Assembly (NCBI RefSeq): GCF_018736065.1
Contig: NZ_CP076128.1
Coordinates: forward strand, 3,907,001 to 3,971,000
Direction: 5' to 3'
DNA from: Flammeovirga kamogawensis
Lineage (GTDB): Bacteria; Bacteroidota; Bacteroidia; Cytophagales; Flammeovirgaceae
Length of the DNA: 64,000 nucleotides
The translations under genes and the position numbers were made by a program. The notes beneath the pieces were generated by a model, which searched no databases, was not told the origin of the DNA, and was given only the letters and a program-made list of their open reading frames with translations. Below, piece by piece: positions 34,212-43,980 of this stretch; position 1 is the first letter of the stretch, and the number at the start of each line of letters is the position of its first letter.

Positions 34212-35537
34212 ATGACTCGAATACTATTTTACGTGCTTTCTTTTACTTCCATATTAAGCTTTTCTACACTAGAGAACCTTTATGCGCAGGAAGATAAATC
34301 TCTTGATCACTACGTTCAAGCAGATGAGTTATATAAACAAAAAAAGTTTAGAGAAGCCATAGATGAATATAGCTTAGCTATTAGTTATGATTCCCTTCAA
34401 GAGAATTTTTACTTAAAGAAAGCTAGGTGTCAAGTTATTTTGAATGAGTTTAATAACGCTATTGATACTTTTGTTGAAGGAACAAGACATTTTCCTGAGA
34501 ATGGATTTATGAATTATCAATTAGCTAGACTTTATTTAAGAAAAGATTACTTTAAAGAATCGATTTTTTATTACGATCAATCTTTTAAATATTTATCTAA
34601 CCCATCTCAAAGAATTACAGCAAAGAATCAGATAATTATGATGCTCTTTAAAAAAGAAGAGTATAGTAAAATCCGTCCTCATATTGAAGACGTATTATCT
34701 GTAGCTGATAATAACTATATCGCATTATATTATTCTGCAAAATTGCATAATATGGATAAAGAATATAATGATGCTGTAGTTGATATTAAAAAAGCTTTGA
34801 ATTATGTTCCTTCTGACAAACATTCTCAAACAGCTAGATTTTACTACGAATTAGGATATGCTTATTATAACCTAGAGGAGTATGAGAAATTAGCGAATGT
34901 ATTGTCAAAAGCTAATTATGGTCCTTATAAAAAATTAGTTGCAAAGTTAACACCTGAATATAAGTATTGGATAGCATTGTGCTATTTCCAAATCTATGAT
35001 TTTGATAAATCAACAAACTTACTTTTCAATGCATTAAAACAAGATCAGAGTAATTTAAAATTACATGAACTGCAAATTAAAATTGCAGAGGTTACTTCAG
35101 ACAAATCTGAACAGATTAGAAAAGCATACATGATGATTGAAAATCTTGAGGATAAGCAGATGAAGGCTAAAGTGTATGAAGATGTTGCAAACTGGCAATT
35201 AAGTTCAGAAAAATTTCAAGAAGCTGTAGTTTCTTGTGATTCGGCTCTTGAATTAGATCCTTACAATTACTTAGTAAAGTATACAAAAGCAGTAGCCTTA
35301 TTTAAGCAAGATAAGACAGATGAATCTATAGTGGTTTTAGAAGACCTAGTAAAATACAATGGTTTAGATGTGAAAACTAAATCTAAATACTATTTTACTT
35401 TAGGGATTGCTGCAATGAAAGAAAATGAATTAGACATTGCTATTAACTCATTTAAAAGTGCAAAACTTGATAAGACTTTTAAAGTTGCAGCTGATGATAT
35501 TTTAAATTACCTAACTTCTAAAGGAGACAGTATGTAA
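34212..35537 (+). CDS. Exported tetratricopeptide repeat protein
   Basis: The 441-residue product has a signal peptide ending in LYAQ and then TPR units across nearly all its length. Typical are ADELYKQKKFREAIDEYSLAI near residue 36, NYQLARLYLRKDYFKESIFYYDQS and ANWQLSSEKFQEAVVSCDSALEL near residue 335. It most likely acts as a periplasmic or outer-membrane protein interaction scaffold; the partner is unknown. Its stop is 1 bp from the end of the convergent barrel gene. Confidence 0.82.
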   Translation: MTRILFYVLSFTSILSFSTLENLYAQEDKSLDHYVQADELYKQKKFREAIDEYSLAISYDSLQENFYLKKARCQVILNEFNNAIDTFVEGTRHFPENGFMNYQLARLYLRKDYFKESIFYYDQSFKYLSNPSQRITAKNQIIMMLFKKEEYSKIRPHIEDVLSVADNNYIALYYSAKLHNMDKEYNDAVVDIKKALNYVPSDKHSQTARFYYELGYAYYNLEEYEKLANVLSKANYGPYKKLVAKLTPEYKYWIALCYFQIYDFDKSTNLLFNALKQDQSNLKLHELQIKIAEVTSDKSEQIRKAYMMIENLEDKQMKAKVYEDVANWQLSSEKFQEAVVSCDSALELDPYNYLVKYTKAVALFKQDKTDESIVVLEDLVKYNGLDVKTKSKYYFTLGIAAMKENELDIAINSFKSAKLDKTFKVAADDILNYLTSKGDSM

Positions 35538-35538
35538 G

Positions 35539-36306
35539 CTAGTCTCTATTTTCCCAATTAGAATTTTTATTTTCGTCTTTATCTTTCGAAGGAATAATAC
35601 CATCGAACGAAGGTGACTTTTTAGGCTTTTCTTTCCATCCTTGAATAGGTATTAAGTAAGAAAAATTCACACCTCCAAACGTAGAATTAGATCTATCAGT
35701 AGATGATCTATCTGGCTCTTCAAGAATATTTGTCATACTTGCAGAAAACCTTCCTTCAATTTGAAAATGACCAATTCCAGTAATAATGTTAATACCTGCC
35801 CCTCCTGCTAAAGAAACAGCTATAGGGTTGGCTGGCTTGTCGTAATAATCATATGCTTGATTATTAAGATCAGAGAGAACTTGTTTATTTTCTCCTACAA
35901 GTATATCTAATTGAGGTCCTACCGTAATAAAAAATTGCAATTTTCCTTTACCTATATATATGTGAGTTAGTAGAGGTACCTGAACATAGTTAAATTGACG
36001 TTCATAGACTTCTTCAGTAATATCTTCTTTATTAAATTCTTTATAACCTATTGTAGCGTAATTTATTTCGAACTGAGCTCCAAAGTATTTTTCTGCATTA
36101 TATTTCATCACAATACCAAAAGTAGGAGCTGTTTCTGCCGATCTATTTACTGCTGGATAAAAACCAACAGAAGAAGAGGTATAACCTCCTTTAATACCTG
36201 CGGATATTCTAGCAGGGTCTAGTAAGTTTTTTTGAGCAATAGTAGATTGATTGAATACTACTATTAAAGGAAAAATTAAGAGAAGTGATTTATATATACT
36301 ACGCAT
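35539..36306 (-). CDS. Outer-membrane beta-barrel protein (PorT-like/OMP_b-brl family)
   Basis: The 255-residue product has a signal peptide (to about residue 24, ending TIAQ) and an eight-strand-like barrel: GIKGGYTSSSVGFYP, FGAQFEINYATIGYKEF, VPLLTHIYIGKGKLQFFITVGPQLDILVG and FQIEGRFSASMTNI. This is the pattern of PorT-like proteins (OMP_b-brl_2). A charged tail (SKDKDENKNSNWENRD) follows. Transport or adhesion roles cannot be told apart. Two direct repeats lie upstream of its start. Confidence 0.78.
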   Translation of the reverse strand: MRSIYKSLLLIFPLIVVFNQSTIAQKNLLDPARISAGIKGGYTSSSVGFYPAVNRSAETAPTFGIVMKYNAEKYFGAQFEINYATIGYKEFNKEDITEEVYERQFNYVQVPLLTHIYIGKGKLQFFITVGPQLDILVGENKQVLSDLNNQAYDYYDKPANPIAVSLAGGAGINIITGIGHFQIEGRFSASMTNILEEPDRSSTDRSNSTFGGVNFSYLIPIQGWKEKPKKSPSFDGIIPSKDKDENKNSNWENRD

Positions 36307-36633
36307 GTAAAATCAAGGTATCTGAATTGAATTTTAGTAAAGATAATTATCTAATACTAATCTTAGTACAATCAATACTAATTTATTAGTTTATCTAGAT
36401 GATTATTTACTTTTTTAATCACTTGGTTATTCGAAGAATGAAGGACTAAACTCTTTACATTTAGATTTATGTAGAGACTTTAATTTGAAGGGTTTTGCAT
36501 AAAATAGCCTAAAAATAAAATATTAATCGAACGAAATATCATGTTTATCGAAAAAAGGAAAGCGTTAAGCGAAATAGAAGTAGTGTTTTTAAATATTAAC
36601 TTATCTTTACAATATGCAAATAAATTTTGTATC
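36307..36633. other. Gene-free stretch upstream of the candidate RNA
   Basis: AT-rich, no open frame of note. It contains two direct copies of AATACTAAT (36353-36361 and 36374-36382, 21 bp apart) near the promoter side of the minus-strand barrel gene. I see no other clear signal before the candidate RNA. Confidence 0.5.
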
Positions 36634-36757
36634 TAGGGTTTGACCCTAAGTGAGTTCTTTCTTTCGATAGAATTAACTAAAGGATATTAAAAAATTATTT
36701 GGTTTAATTGTTAAGGGGAGAGAAACTCACTGTATTGCAGTGAGTTTCTTTTTTTTA
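36634..36757 (+). ncRNA. Candidate structured non-coding RNA with its own terminator
   Basis: No protein-coding frame is visible. A small hairpin (tagggt at 36634-36639 with accctA at 36643-36648) is followed by a long imperfect hairpin. In that, gtgagtt (36650-36656) can pair with aactcac (36724-36730), and the segment near 36670-36680 pairs with that near 36698-36709, leaving a large central bulge reminiscent of 6S RNA. It ends in a perfect 12-bp terminator stem (36721-36732 with 36738-36749) and eight or more T in plus orientation, although both flanking genes are on minus. An upstream TAAATTTTG (36621-36629) resembles a -7 element with one extra base. Identity with 6S RNA is speculation. 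Confidence 0.5.
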
Positions 36758-37615
36758 TAACGATAAATGATTGTAACTAAACTCCAAAGGATTCGGAAAA
36801 AGAAATGTAAATCCAATCTTCTTTTGAATTTTATCAGCATTTACAATTTTAAATGGAGGTGATTTTTCTGTTTCTACAAAAGTAGGAGAAATGTAATCTC
36901 CGTATTTAGCAGAATTTTCGTAGACAACTCTTTTAGGAGGGTGTTCAGGAGCAACAACATTAAAAACCTTATTCCAGCTATTATGATCGTTTACATCTAA
37001 TATATGTAGAATGGCACGAATCGCATCATCTCTAAATACATAGTTTACTGGAATTTCGGCATTATTTAAACCTTCTTTTCCATCAACATATTTTGCAGGA
37101 ATTCTGTCATAGCCCATTAATCCACCTAAACGTAAAATAGTAGCATCTAAATCAGTATTAATTCTCAGCACTTCTTCAGCAAGAACTACAGATTTTGCTC
37201 TAGGTTGTTCAGATGTTTCTGCATTTTCATTAATTTCTTTATTAGTATCCTTATAGACGCCTGTAGAACTCGTATAAATGACTTTATTTACAGGTAACTT
37301 CTCTATTTTATCTTTTATTACTTTTATTTGCTCGGCATGGTAAGTCATCATTTTGTGTTGCCCATATCGAGGAGCAATGCAAATAATTACTGCATCTGTA
37401 TCTAGTAAGTCAGTTAAACCTTTTGGGTCATTACATGTTGGGTCAAACCTTAAGTAGTATGGAGTAGCACCTAAATCGGAAATTAATGATAGTTTTTCTT
37501 CTGAACCTACGCTTGCTTTAACATCAAAACCATTCTTGATTAGTTTTTCTACAAGAGGTAGTCCTAGCCATCCGGCGCCAATAACACTTACTCTTTTTAT
37601 TTCTTTGAAATCCAT
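36755..37615 (-). CDS. NAD-dependent epimerase/dehydratase-family protein, YeeZ-like
   Basis: The 286-residue product is an atypical extended SDR: Rossmann motif VSVIGAGWLGLPLVEKL at residues 9-25, VIICIAPRYGQHK, then VIYTSSTGVYKDTN with the Ser/Tyr pattern expected at the active site, and LRLGGLMGYDR. The lysine of the YxxxK pair is not obvious, as in other YeeZ-like proteins. It is probably cytoplasmic with NAD(P) bound; the substrate is unknown. The T-run of the candidate RNA terminator reaches its stop codon. Confidence 0.82.
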   Translation of the reverse strand: MDFKEIKRVSVIGAGWLGLPLVEKLIKNGFDVKASVGSEEKLSLISDLGATPYYLRFDPTCNDPKGLTDLLDTDAVIICIAPRYGQHKMMTYHAEQIKVIKDKIEKLPVNKVIYTSSTGVYKDTNKEINENAETSEQPRAKSVVLAEEVLRINTDLDATILRLGGLMGYDRIPAKYVDGKEGLNNAEIPVNYVFRDDAIRAILHILDVNDHNSWNKVFNVVAPEHPPKRVVYENSAKYGDYISPTFVETEKSPPFKIVNADKIQKKIGFTFLFPNPLEFSYNHLSL

Positions 37616-37921
37616 AGTTTCGTTTAAGTTGGAGATTTTTCTTTCTAGAAAGATAGTTAATCTTCTCGAAATTTAGAATTTTGAATTAATTCTTCATGAT
37701 TTTCCTTAGTTGAAAGAAATCTAAAATAGTACATAAAACTACTTTAAGTAACGTTTAGTGAGTGCCGGTTCTTGATTTGGAACGTTGCAAAGTGTAATGT
37801 GAACGTTTTATTTTTTTGAGTGTCGATTATCATTTTTTTCATCAGTAAAATTGGAATATGAAATGAAAAGTGTGCTCCCAAAACACACAACTTCTGATTA
37901 ACTAATTTTTATGAATTGAAA
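37616..37921 (+). promoter_or_regulatory. Intergenic control region of the amylase gene with three phased AACGTT sites
   Basis: About 306 bp without a gene, between a minus-strand gene and the large amylase gene. The palindrome AACGTT occurs at 37750-37755, 37781-37786 and 37802-37807, with start-to-start distances of 31 and 21 bp, about three and two helical turns, so all would lie on one face of the DNA. A weak -7-like TAAAATTG is at 37846-37853. The sites could be operators for the AraC-type regulator encoded downstream; this is inference. Confidence 0.45.
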
Positions 37922-40900
37922 ATGGAAAAGAACTTTAAACTGTTACTCACTTCTGTCATCTCAATTCTATTTCTCCTACTTAATAATGTAGTAGCAATAG
38001 CGCAGGATGGAAAAGAAGTTTATTTGCAAGGGTTCCATTGGGAATCTGCAGACGCCGCCCAAAAAGATTGGTGGCAAGTATTATCATCAAAAGCTAATGC
38101 TATTAAAGCAGCCGATATTGATGGTATATGGTTACCACCATCTTCTGATGCAGGAGATAGAGCAGGTTACCTACCAAGAAAATGGTACGATCTAAATTCA
38201 AACTATGGTTCTGAAGAAGAACTTAGAGCATTAATATCTCAATTAAATAACCTTGGAGTTATTTCTATTGCAGATATAGTTATTAATCATCGTGTAGGTT
38301 GTACAGGTTGGGCAGATTTCTGTGAACCAGCTTTAGGATGTAATGGTATTACTTCTGACGATGAGGTAAACGAACAATTCCCTGGCGAGGGTTGTGGAGA
38401 TTTTGATACGGGTACTCCTTATAGTGCGGCAAGAGATATAAACCATAGAGATCCAGCTACTCAACAAGCAATTAAGGATTGGATGAATTGGTTAAAATCG
38501 GATGTCGGTTACTCTGGGTGGAGATATGACTTTGTACATGGTTTTGCTGCAAATTATTTTGCTGATTATAATAATGCAACATCTCCTTCTATTTCTATTG
38601 GAGAAAATTGGACAAGTAATACTCAAGATATTATCAATTGGGTGGATGGTGCTCAAGGTACTTCAACAGCATTTGATTTCCCTTTAAAGTTTGCTTTACA
38701 TAGTGCTGTTAATGGTAATTATGGAGTCTTGAACAATGGTGGTAAAATGCCGGGTGTAGCAGGAGTTTGGCCTCAGCAATCAGTGACTTTTTTAGAAAAT
38801 CATGATACAGAGCCAGTAAGACAAGGTGACCATCCAGGAAGTGCATTTCCTAATGATCCTGTTTCTAACTCTCAAGTACTACAAGGTTATGCTTACATAT
38901 TAACACATGCAGGTGCTCCTATGGTGTTTTATTCTCACCTTTTTGAATATGGTATTTATGATGAAATAGCACAAATGATTGCTATTCGTAAAGCGAATGA
39001 TATTTCTAAAACAAGTATTGTAAGTATTCAACAAGCAGATGGCAATGGTTATGCAGCAGTAGTTGATAATAAGCTTGCAATGACAATTGGTAATACAAGT
39101 TGGAGGCCAAATGGTTCAGGTTGGATTATTCAGGCAGAAGGTCCTGGCTATATGATTTGGGATAAAGGAGTAGGTGTTAATATTGCACCAGCTGTATCAA
39201 TAGATCCATCTGTCCAACAATCTGATAATCCAATTCAAGTAGCGTTATCAGTAATTGATGATAGAGATTCTAACTTACCTATTTATTATACTTTAGATGG
39301 AAGTACTCCTACAGTTAATTCTGCAGTTTATACAGTACCTTTTACTATTAATTCAACAACAACAGTAAAAGCTATATCATTTGATTCAGATAACAAATCG
39401 GGTCAGATAGAAAAGAAATTTTATATTGGAGAGCCACTTCCAGTAATGACTGTTTATGTACAAAAACAAGCGGGTTGGGGTACATTATATGCTCATCATT
39501 GGGCAGCGTCACCAATTGGATCTGTGGCAGATACAGAATGGCCTGGTATAGAAATGCAACGTGTAGAAGGAACTTCTAATTGGTATTCCGTAGAATTGCC
39601 AGGGGCAGAATCTTCAAATTTTGTTTTTCATGATTTTGCAACTAATCAAGATACAGATGTAATTATCTCTGGTACTTCTTGGTATTCGGATGGTGTTATT
39701 TCAACAACTTGTACTGGTGGAGATTGTCCTGATGATGTTGAAATTATTACACTTTCTTCTGATCAATCAGATGCTACATTTACAGCTTCTTTTTCTGTAA
39801 ATCTTTTATCAAATGATGGTGCATCGATTTATTATACAGTTGATGGAACAACTCCATCAACGTCATCTTCTCTTTATACTTCGACTTTAGTTTTTACAGA
39901 AACAACAGTTCTTAAGGCAAAAGCATTTAAAGGTAACCTATCTTCTGATGTGATTACTTCAACTTATACAAAAGAAGAAGAGGACAACAATAACAATAAT
40001 AATAACTCTGGACCAAGTGCTAAAAAAGATAATTTTACTTGGGATAATGCAACAGTTTATTTTACAATGACTGACCGTTTTTATGATGGAGATCCTTCGA
40101 ATAATAATGAATACAATAGAGGGAAAAACGGTAATGGAGATAATTATACAGACGACTCATCTGCAGGAGAATTCCATGGAGGTGATTTAAAAGGTATGAC
40201 AGCAAAACTTCGTGAAGGATATTTTGAGTCGATTGGTGTAAACGCAATTTGGATTACATCACCAGTAGAGCAAATGCACGGATGGGTTGGAGGAAGTTCT
40301 GATGGATCTTTCCGTCATTATGGATACCATGGTTATTATGCATTAGATTGGTCAGAACTTGATCGTAACATGGGTACGGAAGCTGATTTTCAGGAATTTA
40401 TTGATGAAGCTCACTCAAGAGGAATCCGTATTGTAGTAGATGTTGTAATGAACCATACGGGTTATGCAACTATGCAAGATATGGAAGAATTTGGTTATGG
40501 TACTGTAGATCCATCTTGGAGAGCGTGGCAACCATCAGGAGCTGATTCTTGGCATTCATACCACGAAAAATTTGTAGATTATTCTTCTGGTGGAACATGG
40601 ATTTCTAAATATTGGGGTCCAGATTGGATGCGTCATCCAGATGTAGCTGGGTACGATGCTTGTTCTTCTGGAGGAGGAATTGATAATTGCGTAGGTTTCT
40701 TACCAGATTTAAAAACAGAAGATTTAGCGCCTGTTGGTATTCCTCCTATTCTTGTTACAAAGTGGTCGCAAGAAGGGAAATTGGCAGAGAAAACAGCTGA
40801 ATTAGATGCGTTCTTTAATGAAACAGGTTTACCTAGAGTTGTATCAAACTATATGATATTCTGGCTTACTGATTGGGTAAGAAAATATGGAATCGATGGT

Positions 40901-43900
40901 TTTAGAATAGATACAGCAAAACATGTTGAAATGGAGCGTTGGGCTCGTTTAAAACAATATGCAATTGCAGCTTTATCAGCTTGGAAACAAGAGAATCCAT
41001 CAAAAGCAATGGACAATAAAGAGTTCTGGATGACTGCAGAAGTTTGGGGACATGGTAAGAATAAGTCGAACTATCATACTGATGGTAACTTTAATTCAGT
41101 AATCAATTTTAACCTTAAAAATGATGCTCGTGTTGCAAGCAGAGATGCAAGTTCTTTAGAATCATTGTATTCAGAATATGCAACCATTAATGATGATCCT
41201 ACATGGAACTCATTAAGTTATTTATCATCTCATGATGTTGTTCCATTATTTGATCGTAACTCTTTACATGCGGCAGCACCAGGTTTCTTGTTATTACCAG
41301 GTGGTATTCAAATTTTCTACGGAGATGAAACAGGAAGACCGGAAGGGAATTGGAGTGATGCGGAACAAAATACTCGTTCTGAAATGAACTGGGGTAGCTT
41401 TAACACAGCTCAGCATGATGTATGGAAAAAGTTAGGTACTTTCCGTAGAGATCACCCGTCTGTTGGTGCTGGTTCTCATAAACAAATAGGAACTGCTCCT
41501 TATACTTTTGTACGTGATTATAATAATCCAACAGAACAACTTTCTGATAGAGTTATTGTAGCGGTAGGTGCACAAGGAAATGTTACTTTTGACGTAGCAG
41601 ATTATTACCCTAATGGAGATACAATTATTGATCATTATACGGGTGCAATGGATATTGTTGAAAATGGATCGGTAACATTTACTGCAGATGCAGAAGGTAT
41701 TGTTTTATTATATGATAAAAACTACACTTACGTATCTCGTCCAATTGTAAATATCTCACCAGATACACAATATGATGAAACGTCAATTACAGTTTCGATT
41801 TCAGCAATTGATGCAGAAGATTCTAATGTAGTCACTTATTACACTACTAATGATAGCGATAATAAAGAGGACTACCTTACTTGGGATGTTTATACAGGTC
41901 CTTTTGATTTAATTCAATCAGCAACAGTTAGAGCAGTAGCAGTAAATTCATCAGGACGTACAGGCACTGCAGAGAAAAAATACGCCGTGGGTCAGATTGA
42001 CCCTATCAACATTTACTTCTACAAACCTGCAGATTGGGGTAGTGCTAATATGCATCATTATGATGCTGTTCCTGTTGGCAGTACTGAAGATACCGCTTGG
42101 CCGGGTATTACCATGACCGATGTTGGAAATGGATGGTACCATGCAACTGTAACTGCATTATCTACAGGGATTGTATTTACAGATAATGGTGGAGCTCAAT
42201 CAGATGATTTATCAAGAACTCAAGATGGGTGGTATAAAGATGGAAGTTGGTCAAATAGTTGCCCTGGCAATTGCCCTGGACCAATGGTACCTACAGTAGC
42301 TATCTCTCCAGAAAGTAAAAACTTTCCTACAGGGTCAGGAAATGTTACTATTTCTGCAACTCAAGATGGCGTTATCTACTATACAACAGATGGAACTACA
42401 CCATCGAGTTCATCATTAGAATATACAGGAATAATAGCTATTAATGGTAATGAAGGAGAAACAGTAACTGTAAAAGCAATAGCTTATAATGCAGAAGGAT
42501 CTTCTGATATTATCACCGAAGAGTTTACGTTTAATCCTATTCAAACATTTACAATCTACGTAAAAAATTATAGCCATGTTTATTATTGGAACGTAGAAGC
42601 AAACGGCACAATTACAGCACCTAATCCAGTAACATGGCCAGGTGTAGCATTACAATCTGCACCTGAAGTTGGCACAGGATGGATGAAGTATGAAGTTGAA
42701 GGTGGTACTTGTGCAAATGTTATTTTTACAAATAGCGGAGCTGGAAAAACTGGAGACTTATCAACTTGTGGTAACGAAGGTTTAGGTTATGATAATGGTG
42801 CTTGGGTTGAAATTGGTGATGATGAAGTTGCTCCAACAATTGGAATGACTCCAGATAGTGGTATTTATGATGGACGTGTAGCGATTACTATCACAGCATC
42901 TGACACTAGAGATAATGCACCATTAGTATATTATACAACTGATGGGTCTACACCAACTACAGCATCCATGTCTGCAGTAACAACTGTATCTTTCGAATTA
43001 ACTGATTTGGGAGACCATACAGTAAAAGCAATCTCAGTTGATGCTTCAGGGAATACTTCAGCAGTAATATCAAAAACATTTACTGTAAATGAAGTAATTG
43101 GAGGTTTTAGGGTATATTTTCAAGGAGCAAGTAACCCGTTAATTCATTATTGGGGTGTAACTCCAGTTGGAGCTATCTCGAGTACAACATGGCCAGGTGT
43201 AGCACTTACAGAAAGTGAAAATGGATGGTGGTACTTCGAGTTTCCATCGAATGTAACTGCAACTAATTTATTATTTCATTCTACTTCAGGTTATAAATCA
43301 GCTGATTTGACAAGAGATAGAGACGGATGGTTTAAGAATGGACAATGGTATGATGAGGAGCCTCCTCAGCCAGAAGGATTAACTGTTCATTTTAAATCTT
43401 CTTGGGGAAATAGTACAAGGATTCATTATTGGAATACATCAAATGGAACCTCATCTACATGGCCTGGAGTTGCAATGATAGATGATGGAAATGGATGGTA
43501 TTCTTATACAATAAATGGTGCTGCTTCTGCAAGTTTATTATTCCATAATGGTTCTGGGCAGCAAACAGGAGATTTATCTAGAAATCAAGAAGGATGGTAC
43601 AAAGATGGACAATGGTATGCTACTAATCCAGAAAATAGTGGAGCAAGAACATTTAATTTAGAAGATAAACTTGCTTTATCTGTAAAATTATATCCAACAA
43701 TAGTTACACATAAAGCAACTTTAGATGTTGTAATAACAGAAGATAATACAAATGCTCTTGTTAAGATATTTGATTTACAAGGAAGACAAGTGATTCCATC
43801 TGTAGAACAACTTTTACCTCAAGGTAATAACCAATTAGAACTGAATACGAATGACTTACCTAGTGGTATTCATTTAGTACAAATTCAGATAGGTTCGTAC

Positions 43901-43930
43901 TTAGAAGTAAAGCGAATACTTAAAAAATAA
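37922..43930 (+). CDS. Secreted bifunctional alpha-amylase: two GH13 domains, five CBM26-like modules, T9SS sorting tail
   Basis: I use the ATG at 37922 (2002 residues); a TTG two codons upstream is less likely. Domain order, approximate: signal peptide 1-28; GH13 domain 29-415 with GWRYD (Asp203), IGENW (Glu228) and ENHD (Asp295); chitobiase-C/FN3-like repeat 421-503; CBM26-like module 509-593; repeat 603-685; acidic Asn-rich linker; second GH13 domain 703-1267, closer to the MalS type, with GFRID (Asp997), TAEVWG (Glu1040) and SSHD (Asp1105). Then alternating repeats and CBM26-like modules to about 1903, five of each in total; T9SS type A sorting domain about 1910-2002. It would hydrolyse starch or glycogen outside the cell, probably cell-surface attached. 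Confidence 0.93.
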   Translation: MEKNFKLLLTSVISILFLLLNNVVAIAQDGKEVYLQGFHWESADAAQKDWWQVLSSKANAIKAADIDGIWLPPSSDAGDRAGYLPRKWYDLNSNYGSEEELRALISQLNNLGVISIADIVINHRVGCTGWADFCEPALGCNGITSDDEVNEQFPGEGCGDFDTGTPYSAARDINHRDPATQQAIKDWMNWLKSDVGYSGWRYDFVHGFAANYFADYNNATSPSISIGENWTSNTQDIINWVDGAQGTSTAFDFPLKFALHSAVNGNYGVLNNGGKMPGVAGVWPQQSVTFLENHDTEPVRQGDHPGSAFPNDPVSNSQVLQGYAYILTHAGAPMVFYSHLFEYGIYDEIAQMIAIRKANDISKTSIVSIQQADGNGYAAVVDNKLAMTIGNTSWRPNGSGWIIQAEGPGYMIWDKGVGVNIAPAVSIDPSVQQSDNPIQVALSVIDDRDSNLPIYYTLDGSTPTVNSAVYTVPFTINSTTTVKAISFDSDNKSGQIEKKFYIGEPLPVMTVYVQKQAGWGTLYAHHWAASPIGSVADTEWPGIEMQRVEGTSNWYSVELPGAESSNFVFHDFATNQDTDVIISGTSWYSDGVISTTCTGGDCPDDVEIITLSSDQSDATFTASFSVNLLSNDGASIYYTVDGTTPSTSSSLYTSTLVFTETTVLKAKAFKGNLSSDVITSTYTKEEEDNNNNNNNSGPSAKKDNFTWDNATVYFTMTDRFYDGDPSNNNEYNRGKNGNGDNYTDDSSAGEFHGGDLKGMTAKLREGYFESIGVNAIWITSPVEQMHGWVGGSSDGSFRHYGYHGYYALDWSELDRNMGTEADFQEFIDEAHSRGIRIVVDVVMNHTGYATMQDMEEFGYGTVDPSWRAWQPSGADSWHSYHEKFVDYSSGGTWISKYWGPDWMRHPDVAGYDACSSGGGIDNCVGFLPDLKTEDLAPVGIPPILVTKWSQEGKLAEKTAELDAFFNETGLPRVVSNYMIFWLTDWVRKYGIDGFRIDTAKHVEMERWARLKQYAIAALSAWKQENPSKAMDNKEFWMTAEVWGHGKNKSNYHTDGNFNSVINFNLKNDARVASRDASSLESLYSEYATINDDPTWNSLSYLSSHDVVPLFDRNSLHAAAPGFLLLPGGIQIFYGDETGRPEGNWSDAEQNTRSEMNWGSFNTAQHDVWKKLGTFRRDHPSVGAGSHKQIGTAPYTFVRDYNNPTEQLSDRVIVAVGAQGNVTFDVADYYPNGDTIIDHYTGAMDIVENGSVTFTADAEGIVLLYDKNYTYVSRPIVNISPDTQYDETSITVSISAIDAEDSNVVTYYTTNDSDNKEDYLTWDVYTGPFDLIQSATVRAVAVNSSGRTGTAEKKYAVGQIDPINIYFYKPADWGSANMHHYDAVPVGSTEDTAWPGITMTDVGNGWYHATVTALSTGIVFTDNGGAQSDDLSRTQDGWYKDGSWSNSCPGNCPGPMVPTVAISPESKNFPTGSGNVTISATQDGVIYYTTDGTTPSSSSLEYTGIIAINGNEGETVTVKAIAYNAEGSSDIITEEFTFNPIQTFTIYVKNYSHVYYWNVEANGTITAPNPVTWPGVALQSAPEVGTGWMKYEVEGGTCANVIFTNSGAGKTGDLSTCGNEGLGYDNGAWVEIGDDEVAPTIGMTPDSGIYDGRVAITITASDTRDNAPLVYYTTDGSTPTTASMSAVTTVSFELTDLGDHTVKAISVDASGNTSAVISKTFTVNEVIGGFRVYFQGASNPLIHYWGVTPVGAISSTTWPGVALTESENGWWYFEFPSNVTATNLLFHSTSGYKSADLTRDRDGWFKNGQWYDEEPPQPEGLTVHFKSSWGNSTRIHYWNTSNGTSSTWPGVAMIDDGNGWYSYTINGAASASLLFHNGSGQQTGDLSRNQEGWYKDGQWYATNPENSGARTFNLEDKLALSVKLYPTIVTHKATLDVVITEDNTNALVKIFDLQGRQVIPSVEQLLPQGNNQLELNTNDLPSGIHLVQIQIGSYLEVKRILKK

Positions 43931-43942
43931 GAATTGTAATTT

Positions 43943-43980
43943 AAAGAGCACAGAGAGTATCTTTCTGTGCTCTTTTTTTT
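43943..43980 (+). terminator. Terminator of the amylase gene
   Basis: Fifteen-bp stem (43943-43957 with 43961-43975, one G-U pair), 3-nt loop and a run of eight T. It separates the amylase gene from the downstream regulator gene, so the regulator has its own promoter. Confidence 0.88.

Noticed and set aside
36634-36757. Transcription attenuator or riboswitch for a downstream plus-strand gene
   Set aside because: The nearest plus-strand start is more than 1.1 kb downstream and a minus-strand gene lies between, so a leader role is unlikely; a free-standing RNA fits better.
37616-37921. Possible SusC/SusD or other polysaccharide utilisation genes around the amylase
   Set aside because: No such frame exists on either strand near the amylase, so a classical PUL is not present in the window.
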